Shown here piece by piece: positions 54,436-60,737 of a stretch of 64,000 nucleotides of DNA. The notes under the pieces were generated by a model. That model was not told the DNA's origin and did not search any database. It saw only the letters and a program-made list of their open reading frames with translations. Numbering within the stretch: the first letter of the stretch is position 1; every line of letters begins with the position of its first letter. Both the position numbers and the translations under genes were made by a program. Origin of the DNA: VRUE01 sp963702955 (GTDB taxonomy: Bacteria; Actinomycetota; Thermoleophilia; Solirubrobacterales; 70-9); assembly GCA_963702955.1 (NCBI GenBank), contig OY969774.1, positions 2,046,001-2,110,000 on the forward strand. Reading direction: 5' to 3'.

Positions 54436-55496
54436 TGGATGACGAGGCTACAGGGGCCGCGGGAGGCATCGCCGAGGCGCCGGAGGGGATCGATCGGGCG
54501 GGGGTCGAGGCCTGGTTCGGCGAGCACGTCGAGGGGGTCGAGCTGCCGCTCTCCTTCGAGCGGATCTCCGGCGGGCACTCGAACCTCACCTACCGCGTAA
54601 CCGACACGGCCGGGCGGCGCTGGGCGCTGCGCCGGCCGCCGCTCGGCAAGCGGCTCGGCTCGGCGCACGACATGGCGCGCGAGCACAGGGTCGTCTCGGC
54701 GCTGGGGCCGACCGAGGTGCCGGTCGCGCCCGTGGTCGGCCTCTGCGAGGACGAGGGCGTCAACGAAGCCCCCTTCTACGTGATGGAGTTCGTCGAGGGG
54801 CCGATCCTGCGCGGTGTCGCCGAGGCCGAGGCCTTCCCCGACGAGGGCGATCGGCGGGCGATCGGCGAACGCGTCGCCGACACCCTGGTCGCGATCCACG
54901 CCGTCGACTCCGACGCCGCCGGGCTCGGCGACCTCGGCCGCAAGCAGGACTACGTCGCCCGCCAGCTGCGCCGCTGGCAGGGCCAGTGGGAGAAGTCGAA
55001 GACGCGCGAGCTGCCGGCGATCGACGCCGTCCACGAGCGGCTCGCGGCGCGCATCCCGGCCCAGGGCCCGGCCACGATCGTCCACGGCGACTACCGGCTC
55101 GACAACATGATCCTCACGCCCGCGGGCGAGGTGGCGGCGGTCGTCGACTGGGAGCTGTGCACGCTAGGCGACCCCCTCGCCGACGTCGGCCTGCTGATGG
55201 TCTACTGGCCCGAGCGCGGTGAGGAGACGATCGCCCTCGGCCAGCCGGCCAACCTGGCGCCCGGCTTCCCGACCCGCGACGAGCTGCGCGACCGCTACGC
55301 CGAGCGCTCCGGCCGCGACCTCTCCGACCTCGACTTCTTCATCGCCCTCGGCTACTGGAAGCTGGCGATCATCCTCGAGGGGGTCTACGCTCGCTACGCC
55401 GCCGGCCAGTACGGCAAGGTCAACCCGGGCCTGGAGCACTTCGCTCGCCTGGTCGAGCGGCTGGCCGAAGCGGCCGACGAGGCCGAGCACGCCTGA
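54435..55496 (+). CDS. phosphotransferase family protein (ACAD10/11-like kinase domain)
   Basis: A 353-residue APH-fold kinase. The N lobe has FERISGGHSNLTYRV and WALRRPPLGKRLGSAHDMAR. The catalytic loop is TIVHGDYRLDNMIL and the metal motif VVDWELCTLGDPLADVG. This subgroup is typically encoded beside acyl-CoA dehydrogenases; in ACAD10/11 proteins the kinase acts on 4-hydroxyacyl-CoA. Here the acyl-CoA dehydrogenase gene is 5 kb away, separated by an accessory island. Leaderless start as described for the promoter. Confidence 0.88.
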   Translation: MDDEATGAAGGIAEAPEGIDRAGVEAWFGEHVEGVELPLSFERISGGHSNLTYRVTDTAGRRWALRRPPLGKRLGSAHDMAREHRVVSALGPTEVPVAPVVGLCEDEGVNEAPFYVMEFVEGPILRGVAEAEAFPDEGDRRAIGERVADTLVAIHAVDSDAAGLGDLGRKQDYVARQLRRWQGQWEKSKTRELPAIDAVHERLAARIPAQGPATIVHGDYRLDNMILTPAGEVAAVVDWELCTLGDPLADVGLLMVYWPERGEETIALGQPANLAPGFPTRDELRDRYAERSGRDLSDLDFFIALGYWKLAIILEGVYARYAAGQYGKVNPGLEHFARLVERLAEAADEAEHA

Positions 55497-55499
55497 GCC

Positions 55500-55522
55500 C
55501 CCTCGGGCCTTGCCCGGGGAGA
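55500..55522 (+). terminator. hairpin after the phosphotransferase gene
   Basis: CCCCTCGGGC-CTT-GCCCGGGG forms a GC-rich stem with one internal mismatch a few bases after the stop codon. No T run follows, so confidence is limited. Confidence 0.35.
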
Positions 55523-55536
55523 CTGGTCCAAGGAGC

Positions 55537-55581
55537 TTGACGGGGCGCGCCGAACCTGTGAATGTCCCGACATTCCGTCAA
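55537..55581. promoter_or_regulatory. nested palindromes upstream of secreted paralog 3
   Basis: Outer arms TTGACGG and CCGTCAA (7 bp, perfect) surround an inner perfect hairpin AATGTC-CC-GACATT. The region lies 56-100 bases before the TTG start. It may be an operator or a structured leader. TTGACG could also act as a -35 element. Confidence 0.4.
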
Positions 55582-55636
55582 CTGGGCCGGGAGGCTCGTC
55601 CAACGCTCCTCCCTCCCGTGACCAAGGAGAGATCTC

Positions 55637-56197
55637 TTGAAGCAGATTCGCAAACGGCTCACGTACGCGAACGTGATGTCGTCGATCGCCGTCTTCCTCG
55701 TCGTCGGTGGCGCGACCGCCTTCGCCGCCGGCCATCTGGGCAAGAACACGGTCGGCGCCAAGCAGCTGAAGAAGAACGCGGTGACCACGGCGAAAGTGAA
55801 GGACGGCTCGCTTTTGTCAACCGACTTTAAGGCGGGTCAGATACCCGCCGGGCCGCGAGGTCTGACCGGGCTCCCTGGCCCTGCGGGCAAGGACGCGTTC
55901 GGCGCGCTCGTCTACAAGTCGGCCGAAGCGGAAAATCTCAGTGGCGACCAGTCGTTTGTCGAGGCCTCCTGCGACTCGGGTGAACACGTCGTCGGCGGAG
56001 GCGTCTGGGGGAGCTTGGGTTCCCTAGGACAGAACGTAAACAGCTCCTTTCCGAGCAACGGCGATGGCGAAGGCGACTCGGGCAACACCGCCTGGGCTGG
56101 TTACGTCAACAACGAATCCGGCGTCAGCGGAACCATCGTGGCATTCGCGATCTGCGCCAAGGCCGGATCCGTCAGCGGCCCGCCCGCGCTGCCGTAG
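55637..56197 (+). CDS. secreted repeat protein, paralog 3 of 3
   Basis: A 186-residue protein with the paralog leader KQIRKRLTYANVMSSIAVFL then VVGGATAFAAG. A short repeat rod (NTVGAKQLKKNAVTTAKVKD) is followed by a short collagen-like stretch GPRGLTGLPGPAGKDA. The C-terminal domain has VEASCDSGEHVVGGGVWGSL and ends VAFAICAKAGS. Start codon TTG with AAGGAGAG six bases upstream. Location surface or secreted; function unknown. Confidence 0.8.
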   Translation: MKQIRKRLTYANVMSSIAVFLVVGGATAFAAGHLGKNTVGAKQLKKNAVTTAKVKDGSLLSTDFKAGQIPAGPRGLTGLPGPAGKDAFGALVYKSAEAENLSGDQSFVEASCDSGEHVVGGGVWGSLGSLGQNVNSSFPSNGDGEGDSGNTAWAGYVNNESGVSGTIVAFAICAKAGSVSGPPALP

Positions 56198-56206
56198 CGC
56201 CGAAAC

Positions 56207-56330
56207 TCAAATAGGCCGTGGCGCGTACCGGGGCTCGAGGCTGAAGGAAGCCTCGAGCCCCGGTACGCTTCGACCAGCAGTTCTGCTTGCGGCGGGAAGG
56301 ACCACCTTGTTGATGTCGGCGAGGCGAAGC
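56207..56330 (-). pseudogene. degenerate acyl-CoA dehydrogenase 3' end (copy 2)
   Basis: On the minus strand this encodes the dehydrogenase tail ending EPRYAPRPI-stop, with decayed sequence upstream corresponding to ADGPDEVHKMVLARRELNRW. The first 35 bases (CTCAAATAGGCCGTGGCGCG onward) are almost identical to the copy at 57142, while the interior is diverged and carries a duplication that creates a hairpin. It is a fragment without a start. Confidence 0.75.
56224..56267. repeat. perfect 19-bp inverted repeat with six-base loop
   Basis: CGTACCGGGGCTCGAGGCT (56224-56242) and AGCCTCGAGCCCCGGTACG (56249-56267) are exactly complementary around GAAGGA. It lies inside the degenerate dehydrogenase remnant and seems to arise by inverted duplication of its tail. 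It could now act as a terminator for the gene ending at 56197. Confidence 0.7.
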
Positions 56331-56462
56331 TAGCGCTTCCGTCGGCGAAGTGCTTCGCGGGTGGCGTAGAGGGCCGGCAGAGCGGCCGTGTCCTTGGGAC
56401 ATCCGAACTCGTCGGCACCTTCGAGCTCCAGCGCCTCGTCGTGGCCCCTTGGCCACGGCACG
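56331..56462 (-). pseudogene. nucleotidyltransferase 3' remnant
   Basis: The sequence CGCGGGTGGCGTAGAGGGCC and the stretch through CCGTGTCCTTGGG match the 3' end of the intact nucleotidyltransferase gene at 58499. After an internal deletion of roughly 170 bp, similarity resumes at TCGGCACCTTCGAGCTCCAG. It has no start codon and stop codons break the frame. It shows that a second copy of this module once lay here. Confidence 0.65.
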
Positions 56463-56483
56463 CTTCAGTCGGCGACTCAAGGA

Positions 56484-56861
56484 TCACCAAACTACGTCTA
56501 TCTCGTAGTCACTCATCTCGCTGTCGGCGCTGACCAGGCTGAGTCCGTCTATGTCGGCTTGAGCGATCAGCAGACGATCGAAGGGGTCGCGGTGGTGCAT
56601 CGGAAGCGTTCCCACTCGGTCGGCGTGGCGAGCGGTGATTGGCAGCAGCTCGACTCGCGCTCGCTCCAGTTGCTCCAGCAGGTCGGACGGGGCGTCGAGC
56701 TTGCCCAGCCTGCGCTTGATCGCCACCTCCCAGACGACCACCGCGCTGATCAGAACGCGCCCGTCCTTCGCCTCGATTGCGTCGGAGGCTCGCTTGCTGA
56801 GACGCTCCCGCTCACCTGCCATCCACCAGAGGACGACGTGCGTGTCGAGCAGCAGCGTCAG
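56484..56861 (-). CDS. vapC: PIN-domain toxin VapC
   Basis: A 125-residue PIN nuclease. Starting at CTG (56861) it reads (M)TLLLDTHVVLWW, the normal VapC N-terminus with the first catalytic Asp. Other acidic residues are in VWEVAIKRRLG, DPFDRLLIAQA and LVSADSEM. The first ATG (56822) would remove that first Asp and 13 residues. The CTG overlaps the antitoxin stop in a CTGA arrangement equivalent to the usual ATGA, so CTG initiation by coupling is likely. VapC toxins cleave tRNA or rRNA. Confidence 0.85.
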   Translation of the reverse strand: MTLLLDTHVVLWWMAGERERLSKRASDAIEAKDGRVLISAVVVWEVAIKRRLGKLDAPSDLLEQLERARVELLPITARHADRVGTLPMHHRDPFDRLLIAQADIDGLSLVSADSEMSDYEIDVVW

Positions 56862-57097
56862 GGCCGCATGCCGAGCGACTCGGCGAGATCGGCCGGCAGC
56901 TCGTCGAAGTCCTCGGCGATCTTGACCTGGCCCCGCCAGGTTCCCGCCAGCGAAGCGAACCCGTCGCCGCGTCGCTCGGCGACCAGGCGCACGGCGGGTT
57001 CGCCCCGACGCGTGATTACGATCTCCTCGCCGCCTTCGACTCGCTCGACCAGCTTGGAGAGGTTCGTCTTCGCTTCGTGCATGCCGACGTGCGTCAT
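56858..57097 (-). CDS. vapB: Phd/YefM-type antitoxin VapB
   Basis: A 79-residue antitoxin: MTHVGMHEAKTNLSKLVERV then EGGEEIVITRRGEPAVRLVA, the Phd/YefM DNA-binding fold, followed by a toxin-binding tail DFDELPADLAESLGMRP. It neutralises VapC and represses the operon. The ATG is 6 bases after TAGTTT, and AT-rich palindromic repeats lie just upstream. Confidence 0.9.
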   Translation of the reverse strand: MTHVGMHEAKTNLSKLVERVEGGEEIVITRRGEPAVRLVAERRGDGFASLAGTWRGQVKIAEDFDELPADLAESLGMRP

Positions 57098-57103
57098 GCG
57101 AAC

Positions 57104-57136
57104 AAACTAGCAGAAATAGCTAGCTATCTAGCTAGA
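57104..57136 (-). promoter_or_regulatory. vapBC promoter and probable operator
   Basis: TAGTTT (complement of 57104-57109) is the -10, 6 bases before the antitoxin ATG. Upstream lies a run of TAGCTAG repeats (TAGCTAGCTATCTAGCTAGA) with dyad symmetry, suited to autoregulation by the Phd-type antitoxin. Confidence 0.6.
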
Positions 57137-57141
57137 GGTCC

Positions 57142-57270
57142 TCAAATAGGCCGTGGCGCGTGCCGGGGCTCGAGGCTTCCTTCCGCCTCGGCCTCGGCGC
57201 GCTTCGACCAGCGGTTCAGCTCGCGGCGGGCGAGGACCATCTTGTGGACCTCGTCGGGGCCGTCGGCGAG
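57142..57270 (-). pseudogene. acyl-CoA dehydrogenase 3' end (copy 1)
   Basis: This encodes the last 42 residues of an acyl-CoA dehydrogenase (ADGPDEVHKMVLARRELNRW through SLEPRHAPRPI-stop) with no upstream gene body. The segment 57185-57270 matches the intact gene at 60781-60866 at 85 of 86 bases. It forms a direct repeat that, with the intact gene, brackets the 57.3-60.6 kb toxin module. Confidence 0.88.
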
Positions 57271-57271
57271 C

Positions 57272-57730
57272 TCAGATCGGCTGTGGGCGAGCGGATCGTC
57301 TTTTGGAGACCCGGCGCATGCGTATCAGCAGCGCCGCCGAAGGGGCGACCTTGCCCGTCGCGTAGGTGGACAGACGGGACGGGGAGGTGCCGATCCGTGA
57401 GGCGAATGCGCTGCGGGTCAGCCCCGATTTGGAAATCAGCTCTTTGACCTCGGTTGCCACGGCCTCGCGCTCCGATTGTTCGGCGGCCTCGCGAGCCTGG
57501 GCGATGAGCTTCTCCATCAGGTTGGTGGCGCCGTAGGGCCTGCTGTAGGTCAGCACCTCTTCGGTTCGACGCGCGACCGGTCCCCATGGATCCGCCTGGA
57601 TCTCGCGCGCCAGGCGCCGCCAGTGCCGCAGGCCGCCTCGCTCTAGCGCGGTCTGGATCGCCTCCGAGGGCCAATCCGAGACGTGATCGTCGGGCGAGGC
57701 TTCGACGTTGCGGAAGGCGAGCGTGCTCAC
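57272..57730 (-). CDS. HTH-domain antitoxin-like protein
   Basis: A 152-residue protein. The C-terminal third is a Xre-like helix-turn-helix (KSGLTRSAFASRIGTSPSRL). The N-terminal half (SDWPSEAIQTALERGGLRHW) is helical. It overlaps the nucleotidyltransferase stop by four bases (GTGA start), giving a toxin-first operon. Its last residues (RPQPI-stop) resemble the dehydrogenase tail PRPI-stop, so the 3' end may be a recombination junction. Probable antitoxin and autoregulator of the operon. Confidence 0.75.
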   Translation of the reverse strand: MSTLAFRNVEASPDDHVSDWPSEAIQTALERGGLRHWRRLAREIQADPWGPVARRTEEVLTYSRPYGATNLMEKLIAQAREAAEQSEREAVATEVKELISKSGLTRSAFASRIGTSPSRLSTYATGKVAPSAALLIRMRRVSKRRSARPQPI

Positions 57731-58416
57731 ACGGCTGCCATCCTCGCCGCAACCTCGCTGAGGATCTCCGTCACTGCGCTCCAGTCGCTCCAGCGCGTTC
57801 GCAGGCGGCGGTAGGAGGAGAGCTGATCGATGACGGAGCGATCGGCAGGCTGCGGATCGGCGAGCTGGCGGGCAAGTTGTGAAGCGACGCCGTCCTCCGA
57901 ATCGTTCTGGTCCGCGTAGTAGTCGTCGATCTGTCTCAGAACCTCACCCGCCCGGTCGACGCCGATGTGGTCGGCGAGCGCCGCCAGATCGAGGTAGTCG
58001 CGGGTCTGGTTCCGGCGCACGACCAGGAAGGCCTTTATTCGCAGGGTCTCCTCGACGGTCGGCACCGTCACCTTGCCCCCCGATGGCACGCCGACCTCGG
58101 CGACCTCAAGCGGAGCTTTGCGGATCATCTGCCGGACCCCGGCTTCGATGCCGTCCAGATTCCCCAGGATCACCTTTCCGGGGGAGACCCGGTTGGTTGC
58201 CCAGCCTTCATCTCCCTCGACGGCATCGAGCACCATCTCGAACCGATCGGCGAGATCGGCGACGACATGATCGTGGTCGCGCGATTCGCGATGGTCGGCA
58301 TAGAGGATCGCTGCCGCCCCCCCGACCATGACAGCCCCGGGAACCAGTCGCTGCAGATGAGCCGCCGACTCGAGCAGAGCTACGAATCGGGGGTCTCGAT
58401 CATTCATTTGGGACAT
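57727..58416 (-). CDS. nucleotidyltransferase-fold toxin-like protein (AbiEii-like)
   Basis: A 229-residue protein. VMVGGAAAILYADHRESRDH then DHVV gives a GG...DxD-type nucleotidyltransferase core. VTVPTVEETLRIKAFLVVRR followed by NQTRDYLDLAALAD is typical of the AbiEii/DUF1814-like group. With the downstream HTH gene it forms a likely type IV toxin-antitoxin or abortive-infection pair. The ATG is 5 bases after TAATCT, which overlaps a palindrome. Base composition is lower in GC than the core genes near its promoter. Confidence 0.75.
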   Translation of the reverse strand: MSQMNDRDPRFVALLESAAHLQRLVPGAVMVGGAAAILYADHRESRDHDHVVADLADRFEMVLDAVEGDEGWATNRVSPGKVILGNLDGIEAGVRQMIRKAPLEVAEVGVPSGGKVTVPTVEETLRIKAFLVVRRNQTRDYLDLAALADHIGVDRAGEVLRQIDDYYADQNDSEDGVASQLARQLADPQPADRSVIDQLSSYRRLRTRWSDWSAVTEILSEVAARMAAV

Positions 58417-58421
58417 AGGTC

Positions 58422-58441
58422 AGATTATCAGATCAGATAAT
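58422..58441 (-). promoter_or_regulatory. promoter/operator of the nucleotidyltransferase-HTH operon
   Basis: ATTATC-AGATCA-GATAAT (58424-58441) is a near-perfect dyad overlapping TAATCT (complement of 58422-58427), the -10 box. This geometry suits autorepression by the HTH partner. The stretch 58442-58498 is AT-rich and without genes. Confidence 0.6.
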
Positions 58442-58498
58442 AAATCATTTTTCACGCCTTGGTGCAATTTTCCCCACTCCTCCTCGGCTGCAGAAGAG

Positions 58499-58981
58499 CT
58501 ATCGCCTCCGCCGGCCGAGTGCCTCGCGGGTGGCGTAGAGGGCCGGGAGGGCCGCCGTGTCCTTGGGGCGTCCGAGCTTCTCCTTCGAGGCGATCACCTC
58601 GTCGATCGTGATCACTCGGACCGAGAGGTCGCCCAGCTTCAGCTCGACCGTCGCGACTTCCTCGAAGCCTCCGATCGCGGCTGCCAGCGGGACCACGTCG
58701 AGTGGGCCCGCGTCGGTGTCGAAGCTCTGGCTCTCCCACCCGAGGAAGTCGGCGCCTTCGAGTTCGAGCGCCTCGCCCCGGCTCTTTGGCCGAGCGCGGA
58801 GCTCGTTGAGGGCCGCCGCGAGCCGCTCGGCGTTGTCCAGGCTTCGCCGGGGCATCACGTCGAGGTCCAGGGTGACCGTCGGGTTGCCCTGGAGCCACGC
58901 CGCGGCGGCGCCGATCAGGCAGAAGTCGACCTCATGCTCGATCAGGGTGCGCAGCAACCTCTCGGGGTCCAGGTCGGTCAT
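58499..58981 (-). CDS. nucleotidyltransferase family protein (AbiEii-like, short)
   Basis: A 160-residue protein: EHEVDFCLIGAAAAWLQGNP followed by TVTLDLDVMPRR is the G...DxD core of the nucleotidyltransferase fold. LDVVPLAAAIGGFEEVATVE and VITIDEVIASKEKLGRPKD complete the domain. The ATG overlaps the stop of the HTH gene (ATGA), defining an antitoxin-first pair. A decayed copy of its 3' end lies at 56331. Likely the effector of a type IV-like toxin-antitoxin system. Confidence 0.78.
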   Translation of the reverse strand: MTDLDPERLLRTLIEHEVDFCLIGAAAAWLQGNPTVTLDLDVMPRRSLDNAERLAAALNELRARPKSRGEALELEGADFLGWESQSFDTDAGPLDVVPLAAAIGGFEEVATVELKLGDLSVRVITIDEVIASKEKLGRPKDTAALPALYATREALGRRRR

Positions 58982-59298
58982 TCCCGCTCCCCCTGCTGCG
59001 CCAAGCCATGCAGTCGCGCGTAGCGGCGGAGCCCCCGTAGGCGCTCCGCGGGCGTCAGGTCGAGCATGCCTTCGGCCAGCTCCACGTCGTGGGGATCGGG
59101 CGCGACCTCGACGTCGATCGTCAAGCGCTGGCCGCATGCTGCCGCCAGCCTCTCGAGCGTTTCCCAGGAGGGGATCGCGGCGCCGGTCTCGTAACGCGCG
59201 ATCGCGGGCTGCGACGTGCTGGCACGCCCCGCGAGGTCGCGCTGTGAGAAGCCCGCGGCGAGGCGCAGCCTACGCACCACCTCGGCTGGAGACGCCAT
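58978..59298 (-). CDS. XRE family antitoxin-like regulator
   Basis: A 106-residue protein with an N-terminal Xre HTH: VVRRLRLAAGFSQRDLAGRA then STSQPAIARYETGAAIPSWE. A short tail has VEVAPDPHDVELAEGMLDL. The start was set at the ATG 6 bases after TATCAT; the longer frame starts MRYHIG inside the operator. It probably represses its own operon and counteracts the nucleotidyltransferase. Confidence 0.82.
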   Translation of the reverse strand: MASPAEVVRRLRLAAGFSQRDLAGRASTSQPAIARYETGAAIPSWETLERLAAACGQRLTIDVEVAPDPHDVELAEGMLDLTPAERLRGLRRYARLHGLAQQGERE

Positions 59299-59304
59299 GC
59301 CGAT

Positions 59305-59324
59305 ATGATACCGCATCAGGTATC
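59305..59324 (-). promoter_or_regulatory. promoter/operator of the XRE-nucleotidyltransferase operon
   Basis: GATACC-GCATCA-GGTATC (59307-59324) is a perfect six-base dyad. TATCAT (complement of 59305-59310) is the -10 box, 6 bases from the ATG, and overlaps the left arm. The layout mirrors the operator at 58424. Confidence 0.6.
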
Positions 59325-59338
59325 AGCGTCCGGTCGCG

Positions 59339-60577
59339 CTATTGCCACAGCGCGGCTAAGGGAACCGCTGAGATCCGATCTCCTATCGGGATTGGGCCGG
59401 CGCCGAGGTGGAGCAGGATGCCCTGCTTGAAGCGGTCGCCGAGGTTGTCTCGCAAGAGCTTGAGGCCCGCGGCGTCGCGGGGGCGCGGGCTGGCCGTCGC
59501 CTTGACCTCGATGGCGACGACGTCGCCGTTGAAGCGCTCGAGGACCAGGTCGACCTCATGGCCGGCCTGGTCACGGTAGTGGTGGGGCCGCAGGTCATGG
59601 GCGAAGTCGCCGCAGTCTGCTTGTCGCATGATCTCGGTGACGGCAAACGTCTCGAAGACGCCGCCCGCCAGCGTTCCATCGGTCGTCAGTCGCTCGGTGT
59701 CGGCACCGATCAGGGAACACAGCATGCCGGTGTCAGCGACGTGCAGCTTCGGCGAGCGGACGACCCGATGACCGAGGTTTGCGTGCCACGCCGGCAGTCG
59801 CACCACGAGAAACAGTTGTTCGAGGCTGCCCAGGTACTTGCCGACCGTTTTGTGGTCGATTCCGAGCTCGCGCCCGATTGCGGACATGTTCGTCAGCGCG
59901 GCGGAGCGGGCCGCTGCCAGGCGCAGGACGCGAGCGGCCGCCTCGCTGTCGCGAACCGACCCGAGCTCATCGACCTCGCGACCGAGGATCGAGTCGACGT
60001 AGCCGGCGAAGAAGCGCTGCCTGCGCGCCGAGTCGGCCTGCACCGCCCCTGGGAACCCGCCGCGGACGACGCGATCTGCGTAAGCCTTGCGACCTACCGG
60101 GGCGTTTTCGACCCGAGGGGCATCGCCGGAGAACACCGCTTCCAGGAACGTTGACGGGCGTTCCGCCAGCTCGGTCTGGGAGAACGGCCAGAGGGTGAGG
60201 TACTCGACGCGGCCAGGTAGGGCGTCGGCGACCCTGGGGTGGGTGATGATGTTGGCCGAGCCGGTGATCAGAAAACGGCCCCGGGACTGATCGTTGTCCA
60301 CCACCACCTTGAGCGCGAGCAGAAGCTCGGGAACCCGCTGGATCTCGTCGATCGCCATGCGCTCCGATCCCGCGACGAAGCCTGCCGGGTCTTCCCGCGC
60401 CAGCGCGAGGGTCGCCGGATCGTCCAGGGTCACGTAGCGGGCCGGGTGCTCGTCGGTCGTTACCGCCCGGACGAGCGTGCTCTTCCCGGACTGGCGGGGT
60501 CCAAGCAGGCAGGCGACCCGGCTGTCGGCGAGGGCGTCGACCAGGCTGGGGCGGATCTGTCGTGGGATCAGGCGCAT
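59339..60577 (-). CDS. AAA ATPase with DUF4143 domain
   Basis: A 412-residue ATPase of the archaeal/bacterial DUF4143 group. Walker A is LLGPRQSGKSTLVRA; Walker B lies in MAIDEIQRVPELL; sensor ITGSANI. The C-terminal DUF4143 part has VFETFAVTEIMRQ and the PD-(D/E)XK-like HHYRDQAGHEVDLVLE with VVAIEVKATASP. These proteins are common in genomic islands and have no settled function. Three 22-bp-spaced direct repeats lie just upstream. Confidence 0.88.
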   Translation of the reverse strand: MRLIPRQIRPSLVDALADSRVACLLGPRQSGKSTLVRAVTTDEHPARYVTLDDPATLALAREDPAGFVAGSERMAIDEIQRVPELLLALKVVVDNDQSRGRFLITGSANIITHPRVADALPGRVEYLTLWPFSQTELAERPSTFLEAVFSGDAPRVENAPVGRKAYADRVVRGGFPGAVQADSARRQRFFAGYVDSILGREVDELGSVRDSEAAARVLRLAAARSAALTNMSAIGRELGIDHKTVGKYLGSLEQLFLVVRLPAWHANLGHRVVRSPKLHVADTGMLCSLIGADTERLTTDGTLAGGVFETFAVTEIMRQADCGDFAHDLRPHHYRDQAGHEVDLVLERFNGDVVAIEVKATASPRPRDAAGLKLLRDNLGDRFKQGILLHLGAGPIPIGDRISAVPLAALWQ

Positions 60578-60586
60578 CGGTTATTG

Positions 60587-60644
60587 ACAATCTGGGACGA
60601 ACAATTCTACAGATTGGGATTTTTGCTCTCACAATCTGGGATTT
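60587..60644. repeat. three direct repeats at exactly 22-bp spacing
   Basis: ACAATCTGGGA (60587), ACAGATTGGGATTT (60609) and ACAATCTGGGATTT (60631) begin exactly 22 bp apart, two helical turns, immediately upstream of the DUF4143 ATPase start. The sequence is AT-rich compared with its surroundings. On the minus strand a TAGAAT (complement of 60604-60609) could be the promoter, so the repeats look like binding sites for a regulator. The rest to 60737 shows no gene. Confidence 0.6.
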
Positions 60645-60737
60645 GTCCTTTGCAAGATAGGAATCGTGGCCCGACAGATCGTGAATTCAGACCGGGCAGA
60701 GCGTGCATGCGAGGTGATCGCGATCGGCTGACGCGAT

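Noticed and set aside
60587..60644. Possible short CRISPR array
   Set aside because: Only three repeats of 11-14 bases with 8-11-base gaps and no cas genes; geometry does not fit CRISPR.
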